Shown: positions 8,199-16,518, counted from the first letter of the stretch. The stretch is 38,883 nucleotides of DNA from Deltaproteobacteria bacterium (GCA_015494155.1 WGBU01000182.1:1-38883), one strand, 5' to 3'. Notes: generated from the sequence alone by a model not told the origin. Program-made: numbers and translations.

Positions 8199-8225
8199 TA
8201 AGTCAATCGCCCATTCCTCCGATCT
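8199..8225 (+). promoter_or_regulatory. Possible sigma-28 (flagellar) promoter
   Basis: TAAG (8199-8202), 15 bases, then TCCGATCT (8218-8225) resembles the FliA consensus TAAA-N15-GCCGATAA in its core TAA and CCGAT. The match outside the core is poor. It lies 27 bases before the start of a gene whose product resembles a flagellar rod C-terminus, which raises its credibility. Confidence 0.35.
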
Positions 8226-8251
8226 ATATAACAAAGAGGAGTAAGATAACG

Positions 8252-8524
8252 ATGCCTATTCTACCGGCGATCAACCAATCAATAAGGGCCATTCAAGAGA
8301 TAACAAATGGGGCACCTGATAGCCAGAGGCGGCCTCCTCGTGGTCAACCATTACAAGAGGCATCTACAGGGGGTAAAAGGCCATCAGATGTCAAGGATAC
8401 AAAACTACCCTCTGAACGAGAAATTGTAGAGCAGATAAGGGACAAGGAAATCGTAAAGGCGAATGCCAAGGTCATACAGACTGGAGACGAGATCATAGGA
8501 ACAATCTTGGATATAAAGGTTTAG
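8252..8524 (+). CDS. Small protein resembling a flagellar rod/hook C-terminal segment
   Basis: The 90-residue soluble protein has AGAGGAG ten bases before its ATG. Residues about 1-20 form a short amphipathic segment and 20-50 are Pro/Gly/charged and probably disordered. The last 35 residues form a predicted helix ending in ANAKVIQTGDEIIGTILDIKV-like sequence, with the final residue Val 90. That ending resembles the Flg_bbr_C helix of FlgG/FlgE/FlgC (consensus A-N-x-x-V-I-x-T-x-D-x-M-L). Stand-alone small proteins with this ending occur in deltaproteobacteria; their role is unclear. No flagellar gene neighbours it, but a sigma-28-like promoter precedes it. The homology is a pattern judgement. 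Confidence 0.6.
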   Translation: MPILPAINQSIRAIQEITNGAPDSQRRPPRGQPLQEASTGGKRPSDVKDTKLPSEREIVEQIRDKEIVKANAKVIQTGDEIIGTILDIKV

Positions 8525-8554
8525 CCCCACTCCCTCCTCCTTCCCTCCTCCACA

Positions 8555-8591
8555 AAAAGGCCGACTCACCAAGATGGAGAGTCGGCCTTTT
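8555..8591 (+). terminator. Strong intrinsic terminator, probably bidirectional
   Basis: A perfect 13-bp stem, AAAAGGCCGACTC (8555-8567) with its complement (8579-8591), has an 11-base loop and runs of A and T at its two feet. It sits between the convergent small rod-like gene and the symporter gene. It can stop transcription from both sides. Confidence 0.85.
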
Positions 8592-8617
8592 CCTACCTCA
8601 GTTAGCAGTATATGTGA

Positions 8618-10393
8618 CTAATGGTCCACTGCTGCCCCAGCACCTCTCGGGGTCCTTATGGAATCCACCAGGTCCTGTATCTCCTTGGGTGGGGCCTTGG
8701 TGATACTGGAGACCACTATGGTGACTATAAAGTTAATCAACATTCCAACGACACCTATACCTTCAGCACTAATGCCCAGGAACCACGGCTTCATGTGGAG
8801 GAACTTGATCTGGATGATGTAAATGGCGGTAAACACTATCCCTGCGATCATACCGCAGATGGCACCTTCCCTGTTTGCCCTCTTTGAAAATATACCCAAT
8901 ATGATGATTGGGAAGAAGGAGGAGGCCGCTAGACCAAAGGCAAAGGCCACCACCTGCGCCACGAAGCCTGGGGGATTGATTCCAAAATAACCTGCAATAC
9001 ACACCGCCACTGCTATCATTACACGCCCCACCAGGAGCCTCTGTTTCTCAGAGGCCTTTCTGTTGATCATACGATAGTAAAGATCGTGAGAGATGGATGA
9101 TGCAATGACTAGGAGCAGCCCAGATGCAGTAGAAAGTGCGGCTGCAAGGCCTCCTGCTGCCACCAAGGCAATGACCCATGCGGGTAGATTTGCGATTTCT
9201 GGGTTGGCGAGCACCATTATATCACGGTCGATATAGAGCTCATTGGGACTAGAGGTCAGTTCATTTTTAACCAGACGCTGTCCAAGAGGCCCTGTTTCTC
9301 CAGTAAATACTGGCTTACCCTTGAAGGGCTTGCCTGCCCTGTATTGAATGATCCCATCATTGTTTTTGTCTACCCATGCTATGAGACCTGTCTTCTCCCA
9401 GTTTTTGAACCAACTTGGCGCCTCTGTGTAGGGTTTGTCGTTCAGTGTATCTATCATGTTGTACCTGGCGAATGCAGCCACTGCAGGGGCAGTGGTGTAT
9501 AGGATTGCAATAAAGAGCAGGGCGTAGCCAGCACTAAGACGGGCTGCCTTCACACTAGGCACAGTGTAGAACCTGATGATCACGTGGGGAAGCCCTGCAG
9601 TACCCACCATGAGGGCCAGGGTGATACAAAAGACATCGAGCATAGACTTTTGCCCTGGTCCGAACGCCTGTGTGTATTCGGCAAAGCCCAGGTCTCTATT
9701 TAGCTGGTCAAGCACATCGAGAAGATATTTCCCTGCGTGTTGCCCAGTGACCACGTGGCTCCCAAGGCCGATTTGGGGGATTGGGGTGCCAGTGATCTTC
9801 ATGGCAATAGCAATGGCTGGGATAAGATATGCAATGATCAACACCGTGTACTGGGCCACCTGGGTCCAGGTGATGCCCTTCATTCCACCCAGTCCAGCAT
9901 AGAGAAACACGATTATCATACCAATGATAACACCTGTATTGACATCCACCTCTAGAAAACGACTAAACACAATTCCCACACCGCGCATCTGTCCTGCAAC
10001 ATATGTGAGTGAGACAAAGATGGCACAGACCAGTGCTACGAACCTGGCTGCGTCTGAATAGTAGCGGTCACCTACGAAGTCTGGCACCGTATATTTCCCA
10101 AATTTCCTGAGATATGGTGCGAGCAGCAAGGCCAAAAGGACATAACCACCGGTCCACCCCATGAGGTATATAGACCCGGTATAGCCCAAAAAGGAAATCA
10201 AACCTGCCATGGAAATGAACGATGCAGCGCTCATCCAGTCTGCAGCAGTGGCCATACCATTGGCAATGGGAGGTACACCTCCACCTGCAACGTAGAATCC
10301 CTTGGTATCTCTAACCCTAGATGCCCACGCGATAAATATATACAGACCAAAAGTGAGCCCAACCATAATATAAGTCCAGGCCAGAATCGACAT
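8618..10393 (-). CDS. Sodium:solute symporter large subunit (VC_2705 type, ActP-related)
   Basis: The 591-residue integral membrane protein has about 13 hydrophobic segments and the SSS fold. The N-terminal family signature GGGVPPIANGMATAADWMSAASF is visible at about 37-59, and the mid-region holds TAGLPHVIIRFYTV. Large subunits of this type work with a small DUF4212 subunit, here encoded just upstream. They are annotated as monocarboxylate (for example acetate) importers driven by Na+. An extracytoplasmic loop (about 310-405) contains VDKNNDGII (341-349), which looks like an EF-hand calcium loop (D342, N344, D346). Such a loop seems usual for this subfamily but its role is not known to me. 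GGAGGG precedes the ATG. Acetate is a reasonable substrate given acs in the window, but unproven. Confidence 0.88.
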   Translation of the reverse strand: MSILAWTYIMVGLTFGLYIFIAWASRVRDTKGFYVAGGGVPPIANGMATAADWMSAASFISMAGLISFLGYTGSIYLMGWTGGYVLLALLLAPYLRKFGKYTVPDFVGDRYYSDAARFVALVCAIFVSLTYVAGQMRGVGIVFSRFLEVDVNTGVIIGMIIVFLYAGLGGMKGITWTQVAQYTVLIIAYLIPAIAIAMKITGTPIPQIGLGSHVVTGQHAGKYLLDVLDQLNRDLGFAEYTQAFGPGQKSMLDVFCITLALMVGTAGLPHVIIRFYTVPSVKAARLSAGYALLFIAILYTTAPAVAAFARYNMIDTLNDKPYTEAPSWFKNWEKTGLIAWVDKNNDGIIQYRAGKPFKGKPVFTGETGPLGQRLVKNELTSSPNELYIDRDIMVLANPEIANLPAWVIALVAAGGLAAALSTASGLLLVIASSISHDLYYRMINRKASEKQRLLVGRVMIAVAVCIAGYFGINPPGFVAQVVAFAFGLAASSFFPIIILGIFSKRANREGAICGMIAGIVFTAIYIIQIKFLHMKPWFLGISAEGIGVVGMLINFIVTIVVSSITKAPPKEIQDLVDSIRTPRGAGAAVDH

Positions 10394-10443
10394 AGCTATC
10401 CCTCCTTATTGAAGATTTTTACTCACCAGTACGAACCCAGTCA

Positions 10444-10695
10444 TTACTCATGGACGTCATATTTTCTGTCCAGGTTGCTCATCAGCTTGTAATAGATGAA
10501 AATCAGGATCACAAAGATGATCTCTGAACCCTGCTGCGCAAACCAGAAGCCTAGTGGATACCCTCCTAAGTGAATTGCATTGAGTGGTTTTACAAAGAAG
10601 ATCCCACAGAAATAAGAGACCAGGGCCCAAACCACTAGAAGCGCACAGACAATACTGATGTTCTTCCTCCAGTATTCAGCCAGCCTGTTTTCCAT
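10444..10695 (-). CDS. Sodium:solute symporter small subunit (DUF4212)
   Basis: The 83-residue membrane protein has two hydrophobic helices (about 14-34 and 47-67). It shows the DUF4212 pattern: the YWRKNI start and the GYPLGFWFAQQGS segment before the second helix. The family is almost always encoded directly before the VC_2705-type symporter, as here (50-base gap). It is thought to be a stabilising partner of the large subunit. The ribosome site AGGAGGGG lies seven bases before ATG. Confidence 0.9.
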   Translation of the reverse strand: MENRLAEYWRKNISIVCALLVVWALVSYFCGIFFVKPLNAIHLGGYPLGFWFAQQGSEIIFVILIFIYYKLMSNLDRKYDVHE

Positions 10696-10725
10696 AGTTC
10701 ACCCCTCCTAAAAAAATTTTTTTTG

Positions 10726-10754
10726 AGAATAGTGGAACCCAATTTGAATGTCAA
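10726..10754 (-). promoter_or_regulatory. Sigma-70 promoter for the symporter pair, with an inverted repeat over the -35
   Basis: On the minus strand TTGACA (10754-10749) and TATTCT (10731-10726) are separated by exactly 17 bases. Transcription would start near 10719, leaving a leader of about 25 bases with the ribosome site. The -35 overlaps an inverted repeat, TGTCA-ATA-TGACA (10749-10761), a plausible operator. An A7T8 tract (10711-10724, approximate ends) lies in the early leader. Confidence 0.65.
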
Positions 10755-10782
10755 TATGACAATAAAAACTTGGTTTAAATTT

Positions 10783-10878
10783 GATCTCTATCGCCTTACA
10801 GGCGTTAGGTTTTATTAGGAAACATAAAGGACCTAAGCTGTAAATTTAAAGAGTTTCCATTAGGTAGAGATTTTTTTT
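10783..10878 (+). ncRNA. Candidate structured RNA with pseudoknot and T8 tail
   Basis: The gene-free stretch 10696-11090 holds a nested fold. A closing stem pairs 10783-10792 with 10863-10872 (8 Watson-Crick and 2 G-U pairs) and runs into a T8 tract. Inside are a CGCC/GGCG hairpin (10792-10804) and an 11-bp hairpin (10805-10815 with 10824-10836, two-base bulge). The hairpin loop GGAAAC (10818-10823) is complementary to GTTTCC (10853-10858). TTAGGT occurs twice (10805, 10860) and can compete for ACCTAA (10831-10836), giving two exclusive folds. The two G-U pairs would be A-C mismatches on the other strand, favouring plus-strand RNA. It matches no RNA family I can name. No plus-strand promoter is obvious. 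Confidence 0.3.
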
Positions 10879-10945
10879 ACCACCCTTGGCTAAGTTATCC
10901 ATTTTTTTAATAAATAGATGGCTAAAAGAATAGCTCTTATTACGA

Positions 10946-10992
10946 AAGACATAACCATGGGCATGGCTATCCCTATGTCTTGTATTTTTTTT
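10946..10992 (+). terminator. Orphan intrinsic terminator-like hairpin
   Basis: AAGACATA (10946-10953) pairs with TATGTCTT (10974-10981). An inner CCAT/ATGG stem sits between them, and GTATTTTTTTT (10982-10992) follows. It has terminator form on the plus strand, yet no plus-strand gene precedes it apart from the candidate RNA at 10783. The 3' end of uvrA lies on the opposite strand 100 bases further on. Confidence 0.4.
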
Positions 10993-11021
10993 CACAAAAA
11001 AATATGTTTCGAACCATTTTT

Positions 11022-11040
11022 AAAAAGATGAAAATCATCT
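11022..11040 (-). terminator. Weak hairpin after uvrA
   Basis: On the minus strand AGATGA-TTT-TCATCT (11040-11026) is followed by a short T-run, about 50 bases after the uvrA stop. The 6-bp AT-rich stem makes it a weak terminator at best. Confidence 0.3.
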
Positions 11041-11090
11041 ATCCCATTTGGCCCTTTCCTTTTCCACTTTGATCTATAGTGCCAAACAGA

Positions 11091-14000
11091 CTACAACCTC
11101 TCCTCATGGATGACCTTTTGGGTCGGAGTCACAGAGTTCCCTAAAAAGTCGCCTATCCATCCCTGAAAGATCATGTGTCCGCCATGTCTCCCTCCCCCTG
11201 GGCCAAGCTCGACAATGTAGTCGCTTGCCACTACTACGTCCAAGTTGTGTTCTACTATGACAATAGTATTTCCAAGGTCGCGAAGTCGCCTGAGGTAATC
11301 CATGAGCCGTTCCACATCCTTCATGTGGAGCCCTGTTGTTGGCTCGTCCAAGAGATAAACCACCTGCTCTGGGCGCCTTCCCATGAGCTCCCTTGCCAGC
11401 TTGAGGCGCTGTGCCTCTCCACCAGATAGGTCCGGACTCCTTTGACCGAGCTCGAGGTATCCCAGTCCAAGCTCTTTCAACAGACCAAGAGCGCGCTTTA
11501 ACCGTGGGTGGGCGCTAAAAAAAGAAAGGGCTTCCTCCACCGTCATGGACAGGCAGTCTGAGATATTTTTCCCCTGCCACTTCACCTGTAGCACCTCGTC
11601 TTTAAACCTCCTACCATTACACTCTGGACAACGGATATAGACTGGAGGGAGAAAACCCAATTTGACCTCCTCTATCCCCTGCCCTTTACAGGCAGGACAC
11701 CTCCCACCATCGGTATTAAAGGAAAAGGTAGACTTTGAGTATCCCCTGAATCTTGCAAGCTGCGTTTTGGAAAAAAGATCCCTAAGATGGTCAAATAACT
11801 TGAGATAAGTAAGCACACAGGAGCGTGGCGTCCTGCCAATGGGGCTTGAATCCACAAGCCGCACCCCTTTGAACGGACCTGATAGGAAAAACCCATCTAC
11901 TCCTACCCAACGTGGTGCATCCTGGCAATGCCTCTCAAAGAGGTTGAGATTTTCATAGATGAGGTCCAAGAGGGTGCTCTTACCTGCGCCAGAGACACCG
12001 ACAATAGAGGTAATGGCCCCAATGGGAAGGGCCACATCGTCTCCCTTAAGGTTGTGCATCCCTATGCCCTTAAGTCGCAGCCAGCCCCTGGCCTCCACTG
12101 AACTTGGGCGTTTAAGGCCCTTCTTGGCCACCTTCGCCTTTGACCTCTCTCTTAGGGCGATGCCCGTAAGAGAATGAGCCACTCCTTCTATCTCCTTGGG
12201 GGTCCCTTCAAAGACCACCTCACCTCCCCTGCTTCCTCCACCTGGGCCAAGGTCTATGAGCCAATCGGCAGAGCGAATGGTCTCTTCATCGTGCTCAACC
12301 ACAATAACCGAGTTACCCTCCTCTTTGAGCCTCCTGAGCACCTGGATGAGGCGCCTATTGTCCAGGGGATGTAGTCCAATGGTGGGTTCGTCCAACACAA
12401 TGGTAAGCCCTGTGAGTCCAGAGCCAATCTGTGCTGCAAGCCTTATCCGCTGTGCCTCACCACCAGAAAGCGTGTCGCCAGAGCGAGAGAGTGAGAGGTA
12501 GCCAAGCCCTACATCTGAGAGGAAAGAGAGGCGAGATATGGCCTCTTCCAAAAGGGGTCTTGCCACCCCCCTTAATCGCTCGTGCCACGGCTCTGTCTCC
12601 TGCCACGTCTTGAGTAACTCTATTGCCTCTGAAACCTCTAGGGACATAAGCTCTCCTATGTCCCTTCCATCTATTACCCAGGAAAGGGCATCCCTGGAGA
12701 GTCTCGTCCCTCCACACTCCTCGCACGCCCTCCCCCTTTGTCTCGGGTCCCTCCCTGTACCTCCACACCTGCTGCATCTCCCGGTCTCTGTATTAAAGGA
12801 AAAGAGGAGTGGATCTGGATCCTTTACGCCTATGCCACACCTCACGCAACTTCGCCTCTCGCTAAAGTATTCCTCTTTGTCACCATGGATGGGCCTTACA
12901 CCAACCACACCACCTCCCAGGAAGATGGCCCGATGAAAAGGCCCTTTTAGACCAGGACTTGAGACACTATATGGCCCAAAGACCCAGGAGATGGAATGGG
13001 GGCTGTAGCGGTCCAGTTCTGGAAGGTCTGTCACAGGATAGTAGCTACCGTCCACCATAACGAGACCCGCCCCTGCCGGCCTTGCCTGATCGAGTACATT
13101 CTTTAAAAATCCCTTTCTCATGACCACCCGAGGGGAGATGAGATAGACCTCCTGGCCTGAGAACCTGGCCAGGATCTCTTCCAATATGGCCTCCTTGGTG
13201 GACTCCTCTAATATTGTCCCACACTTAGGGCACCTGGCCCTGGCCACCTTTGAATAGAGGAGCCTCAGATAGTGGGCCACCTCAGTGAGAGTTGCCACGG
13301 TGGACATGGGTCCACTTGCGGCCTTTCTCTGTTTTATTGCGACAGATGGGCTGAGCCCCACGATCTCGTCCACGTCTGGGCGCTCGTACAACTTTATAAA
13401 CTGGCGCATATACGAGGGGAGGCACTCGATGTACCTCCGCTCTCCTTCTGCATGTATTATGTCAAAGGCAAGGGTGGACTTCCCAGAGCCAGACGGCCCT
13501 GTTATCACCACAAACCTCCCCCTTGGGATGGAGAGGTCTATGGACTTTAGGTTGTGATGGCGCGCACCCCTTATTTCTATCTCGTATCCTGTATCGACTT
13601 TTTGGTCCTTTGTAACAGGCGTGCCTCGGTCCACCTGCGCATTAACGAGATCACTATCTCTGCGCAGGAATTGAGAGGTCATGGAACTCGTACTCTCCAA
13701 AAGTTCATCTGGTGTGCCTTGAAAGATCAGTTTTCCGCCCCTATCTCCCCCAAAGGGTCCAAGCTCTATGATCCAATGGGCATTTACTATGAACCTTGGA
13801 TTGTGTTCCACCACCACGGCTGTGGCATTTCCCCGATTAACAAGCTCATGACATGCCCCCACAATGAGCTCCGCCTCTTGCGGGTGGAGGGATCGGGTGG
13901 GCTCGTCCAAGATGTAAAGGGTGTGTTGCCCTGGTGGTGATGAAAATGCCTTGACGAGTCTAAGGCGCTGCGCCTCTCCGCCTGAAAGCGTGTTGAGCCT

Positions 14001-16415
14001 CTGGTCCAAGGTGAGGTGTCCAAGGCCTAGCTTCCTTAAAAGGGCAAGCCGTTCCCTTACCCGCTCCTCTCCCTTAAAAAACCCATAGGCCTCGTCCACT
14101 GTCATGGCCAGGCACTGATCAAATCGAACACCCCTTAAAGAGATGGCACATATCTCAGGCCTTAGCCGCGCCCCCTTGCAAACAGGACAAGGGAGTTCAA
14201 CATCGGGCAAAAATTGCATCTCTAAGACCTCGACACCCAGCCCTTTACACCAGGGACAACGCCCCCTGGGCGAATTGAATGAAAAATTACCCTCCTTAAG
14301 CCCCAGGGCCTTTGCCTCTGGGAGCGAGGCAAAGATTGGCCTTATCGCCTCCAATATCCCACTATAGGTGGCCACAGTGGCCCGTGGGGTCCTAGTGAGC
14401 TTTGACTGGTCCACCAGCACCACACATTCTATTGCCTCATGGCCTTCAATAGAGTGGAAGGCACCTGGTGCCTCAACAGGTTCACCGAGCTGGCGCTTCA
14501 CTGCCCTATAAAGGACCTCTTCCACCAGGCTGGACTTCCCAGATCCAGAGACCCCTGTCACCACTGTAATCGCATGGAGCGGGAACCTCACTGTAATATC
14601 CTTTAGATTGTTACACCTGACACCCCTTAACTCCAGGACCTTGGAGAACGCTCCAAACCGCTTCTCCATGTGGCGTACACCCCTCGCCTTGCCCTGGAGT
14701 TCCTGATATTCCCTCAATATTTCAGGCTGCGGGGGGCCTGAATAGACCAACTCGCCCCCTGACTTGCCAGCACCTGGACCGAGCTTTAAGAGTTGATCAC
14801 TAGAGGCGATTATGTATGGGTCGTGGGTTACAGTGAGGATTGTATTTCCCTTCTTGAGCAGCCCCTCCATTACTGTTAAGACCCCTGCCACGTCTGAGGG
14901 GTGCAGCCCTCTGGTGGGCTCTTCCAGGCAGTACAATGTGTCTTTAAGGGCATTTCCCAGGGCACGGGCGAGAGCAACCCTCAACATCTCGCCACCAGAA
15001 AGCGATCTAGACTGCCTATCAAGCCCAAGGTAACCCACACCTGCCTTCACAAGCGTCTCCAACCGATCCTTCAATTCCCTATAGAGGGTCTCTGTGGCGC
15101 GGTCACGAGAAAAGAAGGGGCGATTCTCCCTTAAAAAGTCCAGGGCCTCCTCAATGGACATGGAGTAGAATTCGCCAATGTTCTTCCCCAACAGTTTGTA
15201 TGAGAGGGCCTCGCGACTAAAACGTAGCCCATTACAGGCAGGGCACCTCGTGTATGCCCTATATCGTGCAAGTAGTATCCTTATGTGGGCCTTATACCTA
15301 TACTGCTCCAGCTCTTCAAAGATGGCCTCGATGCCGGGCCATGGATGGTGGCCATGTTTTACTACTTCCTTTGCCTCTTCTGGGAGATCTAGCCAAGGTG
15401 TGTCAGGGTCTATACCCATCTCTTCCAGGACTCCAATCAATAGGTCCTTTTCATATTCCCACGACTCAAGAGGCAATACCGCCCCACCTTTTATACTTCT
15501 AGAAGGGTCTGGGACCACTAGGTCCCAGTCTATACCAGTGACCCTCCCAAACCCCTGACACTCCTTACATGCACCTACAGGGGTATTGAACGAAAAGAGC
15601 GCCAAGGTAGGCCTGGGAAACTCCTGGTCACACTGTGGACACCGCCTCCCCCTTATAAATGAAAATGGACCAACAAGATCGCTGTAGTCTGGGCCGGTGA
15701 GAAAATAGGCAGTTACACGACCACCACCCTCCAGGAAACCCAATTCAAGGGCATCATGAATACGCTCGCCTAGGGCGGTGAATTGAGTATTGGGGCCAAG
15801 TCTCACCCTGTCCATGAGGACCAGGGCCCTTTTCTCACCGCCAAGACTGGTCAACTGGTCTATCCTCACCACCTGGTTTTCCACAAATAGGCGGGTATAT
15901 CCCTTGGATTCAAGCTCCCTTATCCTCTTTTCATCTATAGACGTCTCTACCCCTACGAGAAATAGCCCTTCACCATAGGTGGTGAGCAGCCCCCTTATGA
16001 TCTCAAGTACATCTTCTGCCTTGTGTTCTTTAATCGGTATGTGGCACCTAGGGCAAAAGGGTTCCCCTAATCTCAGGTAAAGGTGTCTAACCGAATATGT
16101 GAGTTCACCAAGGGTCGCCACAGTGGACCTCGCATTCCTCACAGGATTTCCCCCTGTGACTGCGATGGACGCAGGGAGGCCAGAGATCAACCCTGCCTCT
16201 GGCCTTGGGCGTCTCTCTAGGAATTGTCTTACGTAGGGTGAAAAGGTCTCTATGAAGCGCCTTTCAGACTCTGAATGGATGGTGTCGAAGACCAGAGTGG
16301 ATTTTCCAGCCCCGGACCTGCCGATTACAGATATGGCCCTATAGAGAGGGATATCTAGATCGATCCCCTTTAAATTGTGTTCTCGTAGTCCTCGGAGAAT
16401 GATCTTTTTTGCCAT
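11091..16415 (-). CDS. uvrA: Double-length excinuclease ABC subunit A (tandem UvrA, four ABC modules)
   Basis: The product is about 1774 residues; normal UvrA is about 940. Copy 1 spans about 1-930 and copy 2 about 940-1774. Walker A motifs lie at 32, 621, 973 and 1473 (GRSGAGKS, GVSGSGKS, GPSGSGKS, GVSGAGKS). Signature LSGGE motifs lie at 472, 810, 1316 and 1663. Each copy has its C-terminal zinc finger (C720/723/743/746 and C1573/1576/1596/1599). UvrA finds DNA lesions and loads UvrB in nucleotide excision repair. Copy 1 has a full-size putative UvrB-binding insert (about 130-245); in copy 2 that region is shorter and diverged. Module 1 is altered: LSGGEML replaces LSGGExQ and Walker B reads LEE instead of LDE (E498). 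Chlamydiae also have double-length UvrA. A TTG two codons upstream is an alternative start; neither start has a clear ribosome site. Confidence 0.92.
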   Translation of the reverse strand: MAKKIILRGLREHNLKGIDLDIPLYRAISVIGRSGAGKSTLVFDTIHSESERRFIETFSPYVRQFLERRPRPEAGLISGLPASIAVTGGNPVRNARSTVATLGELTYSVRHLYLRLGEPFCPRCHIPIKEHKAEDVLEIIRGLLTTYGEGLFLVGVETSIDEKRIRELESKGYTRLFVENQVVRIDQLTSLGGEKRALVLMDRVRLGPNTQFTALGERIHDALELGFLEGGGRVTAYFLTGPDYSDLVGPFSFIRGRRCPQCDQEFPRPTLALFSFNTPVGACKECQGFGRVTGIDWDLVVPDPSRSIKGGAVLPLESWEYEKDLLIGVLEEMGIDPDTPWLDLPEEAKEVVKHGHHPWPGIEAIFEELEQYRYKAHIRILLARYRAYTRCPACNGLRFSREALSYKLLGKNIGEFYSMSIEEALDFLRENRPFFSRDRATETLYRELKDRLETLVKAGVGYLGLDRQSRSLSGGEMLRVALARALGNALKDTLYCLEEPTRGLHPSDVAGVLTVMEGLLKKGNTILTVTHDPYIIASSDQLLKLGPGAGKSGGELVYSGPPQPEILREYQELQGKARGVRHMEKRFGAFSKVLELRGVRCNNLKDITVRFPLHAITVVTGVSGSGKSSLVEEVLYRAVKRQLGEPVEAPGAFHSIEGHEAIECVVLVDQSKLTRTPRATVATYSGILEAIRPIFASLPEAKALGLKEGNFSFNSPRGRCPWCKGLGVEVLEMQFLPDVELPCPVCKGARLRPEICAISLRGVRFDQCLAMTVDEAYGFFKGEERVRERLALLRKLGLGHLTLDQRLNTLSGGEAQRLRLVKAFSSPPGQHTLYILDEPTRSLHPQEAELIVGACHELVNRGNATAVVVEHNPRFIVNAHWIIELGPFGGDRGGKLIFQGTPDELLESTSSMTSQFLRRDSDLVNAQVDRGTPVTKDQKVDTGYEIEIRGARHHNLKSIDLSIPRGRFVVITGPSGSGKSTLAFDIIHAEGERRYIECLPSYMRQFIKLYERPDVDEIVGLSPSVAIKQRKAASGPMSTVATLTEVAHYLRLLYSKVARARCPKCGTILEESTKEAILEEILARFSGQEVYLISPRVVMRKGFLKNVLDQARPAGAGLVMVDGSYYPVTDLPELDRYSPHSISWVFGPYSVSSPGLKGPFHRAIFLGGGVVGVRPIHGDKEEYFSERRSCVRCGIGVKDPDPLLFSFNTETGRCSRCGGTGRDPRQRGRACEECGGTRLSRDALSWVIDGRDIGELMSLEVSEAIELLKTWQETEPWHERLRGVARPLLEEAISRLSFLSDVGLGYLSLSRSGDTLSGGEAQRIRLAAQIGSGLTGLTIVLDEPTIGLHPLDNRRLIQVLRRLKEEGNSVIVVEHDEETIRSADWLIDLGPGGGSRGGEVVFEGTPKEIEGVAHSLTGIALRERSKAKVAKKGLKRPSSVEARGWLRLKGIGMHNLKGDDVALPIGAITSIVGVSGAGKSTLLDLIYENLNLFERHCQDAPRWVGVDGFFLSGPFKGVRLVDSSPIGRTPRSCVLTYLKLFDHLRDLFSKTQLARFRGYSKSTFSFNTDGGRCPACKGQGIEEVKLGFLPPVYIRCPECNGRRFKDEVLQVKWQGKNISDCLSMTVEEALSFFSAHPRLKRALGLLKELGLGYLELGQRSPDLSGGEAQRLKLARELMGRRPEQVVYLLDEPTTGLHMKDVERLMDYLRRLRDLGNTIVIVEHNLDVVVASDYIVELGPGGGRHGGHMIFQGWIGDFLGNSVTPTQKVIHEERL

Positions 16416-16443
16416 GTCCAATGGATATTAAAGGGCATGTTTT

Positions 16444-16449
16444 ATTATA
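16444..16449 (-). promoter_or_regulatory. Possible -10 element for uvrA
   Basis: A perfect TATAAT on the minus strand lies 28 bases before the uvrA ATG, with no convincing -35 hexamer at 16-18 bases. It sits after the terminator that ends the yfdX gene, so uvrA needs its own promoter. That context is the main support. Confidence 0.3.
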
Positions 16450-16493
16450 TATCGAGCCAAATCCAAAGGATTTTTTTCTCAATAGAAAATAAA

Positions 16494-16518
16494 GGCCCGC
16501 AGGAAATCACTGCGGGCC
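16494..16518 (-). terminator. Intrinsic terminator of the hdeD-yfdX unit
   Basis: A 9-bp GC-rich stem (GGCCCGCAG 16494-16502 with 16510-16518) has a 7-base loop. On the minus strand it is followed by TTTATTTTCTATT. It lies 28 bases after the yfdX stop and separates the unit from uvrA. Confidence 0.85.

Noticed and set aside
8160-8205. AT-rich dyad AAATTTTTT / AAAAAAATTT as a regulatory site
   Set aside because: Low-complexity A/T runs make such complementarity expected by chance.
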